NCBI RefSeq assembly: GCF_036327415.1 | Contig: NZ_CP123961.1 | Span: 1,054,001 to 1,118,000, forward strand | From: Bartonella grahamii subsp. shimonis | GTDB lineage: Bacteria; Pseudomonadota; Alphaproteobacteria; Rhizobiales; Rhizobiaceae | DNA: 64,000 nucleotides | Direction: 5' to 3' | Part shown: piece after piece, positions 62,538-64,000 of the stretch | How the letters are laid out: each line of letters begins with the position of its first letter | How positions within the stretch are numbered: position 1 is the stretch's first letter | Notes under the pieces: generated by a model | What the model saw: only the letters and a program-made list of their open reading frames with translations | Told to the model about the DNA's origin: nothing | The model's database searches: none | Translations under genes and position numbers: made by a program

Positions 62538-64000
62538 TTAACCAATTTGTTCTGGAAGATAATTGCTATCTGCCAGATCGCTAAAGCGTGTGAAATCAGA
62601 TTGAAAGGCAAGTGGCACGATTCCTGTCGGCCCATGGCGTTGTTTCGCAACAATAACATCAGCTTTTCCCATAATTTTATCCATTTCATCTTGCCATTTT
62701 TGATGTTCCAAAGTACCTAATTTGGGTTCTTCATTTTTGAAATAATATTCTTCACGATAGACAAACAGAACGATGTCGGCATCTTGCTCAATTGAACCAG
62801 ATTCACGTAAATCGGAGAGTTGTGGACGTTTATCTGTTCTATTTTCTACTTGACGTGAAAGTTGAGAGAGAGCGATAATAGGAATGTTCAATTCTTTCGC
62901 TAATGCTTTTAATCCTGTGGTAATTTCTGTGATCTCTTGAACACGATTTTCTGATGAACGCTTTGAACTGCTTGTCATGAGTTGGATATAGTCAATAAAC
63001 AAGATATCTAAACCATGTTGTCGTTTGAGACGCCGCGCACGAGCAGCTAATTGCGTAATTGATATTCCCCCAGTTTGATCAATATAAAGTGGTGCCTTTT
63101 GTAGTTGGTTCACCGCACGAATAATTTTTGAAAATTGTTCATCTGAAATATTACCACGCCGAATATCAGAAGAAGAGACTTCTGTTTGTTCAGAAATAAT
63201 ACGTGTTGCAAGCTGTTCTGAGGACATTTCAAGTGAGAAGAAACCTACAATGCCGCCTTCATTTTCTTGGATATTGGCATTACGATTATAAGCATTAGCA
63301 ATATTAAAGGCAATATTGGTAGCCAGTGAGGTTTTACCCATACCAGGGCGTCCCGCAAGGATAATTAAGTCAGATGCTTGTAATCCTCCCATTTTTTCAT
63401 CAAGTGTTTTAATATGAGTGGCTATCCCTGATAATTGTGAAGAGCGCTTTTTCGCAGCACTTGCCATATCGATAGCTTTTTTGATAGCCTCATTAAAATT
63501 TTCAAATCCACCTCCATATTTCCCTTTTTCTGCTAGCTCAAATAACTGATTTTCAACAGTTTCAATTTGTTGGGTAGGCGTGAGCTCTACAGGAGCATCA
63601 AAGGCTGTATTGACAACTTGAGTTCCAAGGTTAATTAAAGATCGGCGGATAAAAAGATCGTAAATGACGCGTCCATAATCTTCAGCGTTAATAATAGTGA
63701 CTGCCTCTGTGGCTAAACGAACAACATATTGGTATACAGTCATATCTCCAATTTTGTCTTCCATTTGGATATAGGGCTTGATTGTAACTGGATCTACACG
63801 CTTTCCTGTTTTAATAAGGTGAGATAAAATATGATAAATTTTTTGATGCAATGGTTCAAAAAAATGTTCTGGTTTTAAAAAATCTGAAACGCGGTCAAGA
63901 GAATCATTGTTGATAAAGATGGCACCAAGCAATGCCTGTTCAGCTTCAATATTATACGGAAGTTGCCGAAAAGAAGGAGAATCTTCTTTTTTTGAAGAGC
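62538..64000 (-). CDS. dnaB: Replicative DNA helicase DnaB (5' end outside the window)
   Basis: DnaB is the hexameric helicase that opens the replication fork. The frame runs to the window edge without a stop; the visible N-terminal part reads SSKKEDSPSFRQLPYNIEAE then QALLGAIF, so only a short N-terminal stretch is missing. Walker A is AGRPGMGKTSLA, Walker B is LDILFIDYIQLM, and LSQLSRQVENR with LRESGSIEQDAD closes the RecA-like core. No intein is seen. Confidence 0.96.
   Translation of the reverse strand, partial: SSKKEDSPSFRQLPYNIEAEQALLGAIFINNDSLDRVSDFLKPEHFFEPLHQKIYHILSHLIKTGKRVDPVTIKPYIQMEDKIGDMTVYQYVVRLATEAVTIINAEDYGRVIYDLFIRRSLINLGTQVVNTAFDAPVELTPTQQIETVENQLFELAEKGKYGGGFENFNEAIKKAIDMASAAKKRSSQLSGIATHIKTLDEKMGGLQASDLIILAGRPGMGKTSLATNIAFNIANAYNRNANIQENEGGIVGFFSLEMSSEQLATRIISEQTEVSSSDIRRGNISDEQFSKIIRAVNQLQKAPLYIDQTGGISITQLAARARRLKRQHGLDILFIDYIQLMTSSSKRSSENRVQEITEITTGLKALAKELNIPIIALSQLSRQVENRTDKRPQLSDLRESGSIEQDADIVLFVYREEYYFKNEEPKLGTLEHQKWQDEMDKIMGKADVIVAKQRHGPTGIVPLAFQSDFTRFSDLADSNYLPEQIG

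Noticed and set aside
62538..64000. Intein or frameshift in dnaB
   Set aside because: The helicase motifs follow one another without interruption. The gene merely runs off the window.

Overview
The window reads as a chromosomal segment of a Bartonella species (Rhizobiales, Alphaproteobacteria). The evidence is low-GC coding sequence carrying typical rhizobial gene orders (dapA-smpB, rpoZ-rsh-pyrE, acpS-lepB-rnc-era-recO, dnaB-radA-cvpA-purF), a CarB with the rhizobial central insertion, and above all the Bartonella-type heme-uptake locus hutA / tonB / hemS-hutB-hutC-hmuV. The species cannot be fixed from the sequence alone. Intergenic regions are long, AT-rich and full of decayed sequence, as expected for a genome under reduction.

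Layout. 1-13.7 kb: aspartate aminotransferase, a cold-shock protein with a strong terminator, carB, an Ada-like alkyl-DNA repair protein, a PleC-like sensor kinase, aminopeptidase N and a type-4-like uracil-DNA glycosylase. 14.1-19.2 kb: the tightly packed thiamine operon thiC-O-S-G-E-D on the minus strand. 19.2-24.7 kb: a gene-poor accessory island with one intact phage tail-collar gene, the tail end of another phage-type frame, a small set of membrane-protein frames broken by a stop codon, a 3 x 20 bp tandem repeat and a copy of a dispersed decayed repeat. 24.7-32.0 kb: the heme locus. 33-38 kb: lytic transglycosylase, dapA, smpB and a type-5 uracil-DNA glycosylase. 38-47.5 kb: the plus-strand housekeeping run rpoZ, rsh, pyrE, DUF2062, acpS, lepB, rnc, era, recO, panC, panB. 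48-54 kb: HD hydrolase and ygfZ, pyrC, a TIGR02301 secreted protein, cysS and DUF421. 54.5-58 kb: an Atm1-type ABC exporter and the phosphatidylethanolamine pathway psd-pssA. 58-64 kb: SDR, purF, cvpA, radA and the 5'-truncated dnaB (minus strand, running off the window).

How the genes work together. The heme locus is a complete import route: HutA crosses the outer membrane with TonB energy, HutB carries heme through the periplasm, HutC/HmuV cross the inner membrane and HemS handles heme in the cytoplasm. The thi operon makes and joins both halves of thiamine phosphate, but no intact TPP riboswitch is visible in front of it. panB/panC (pantoate and pantothenate) and acpS (transfer of phosphopantetheine to ACP) lie in the same housekeeping region.

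The most unusual signal is a dispersed, decayed repeat of about 140-290 bp found four times in intergenic DNA (near 19.7, 32.2, 33.0 and 47.75 kb). Next are the coupled small membrane frames at 20.5-20.96 kb, the isolated tail-collar gene, and a 14-codon leader frame with a strong Shine-Dalgarno sequence ahead of thiC. No convincing complete new defence or mobile system was found.
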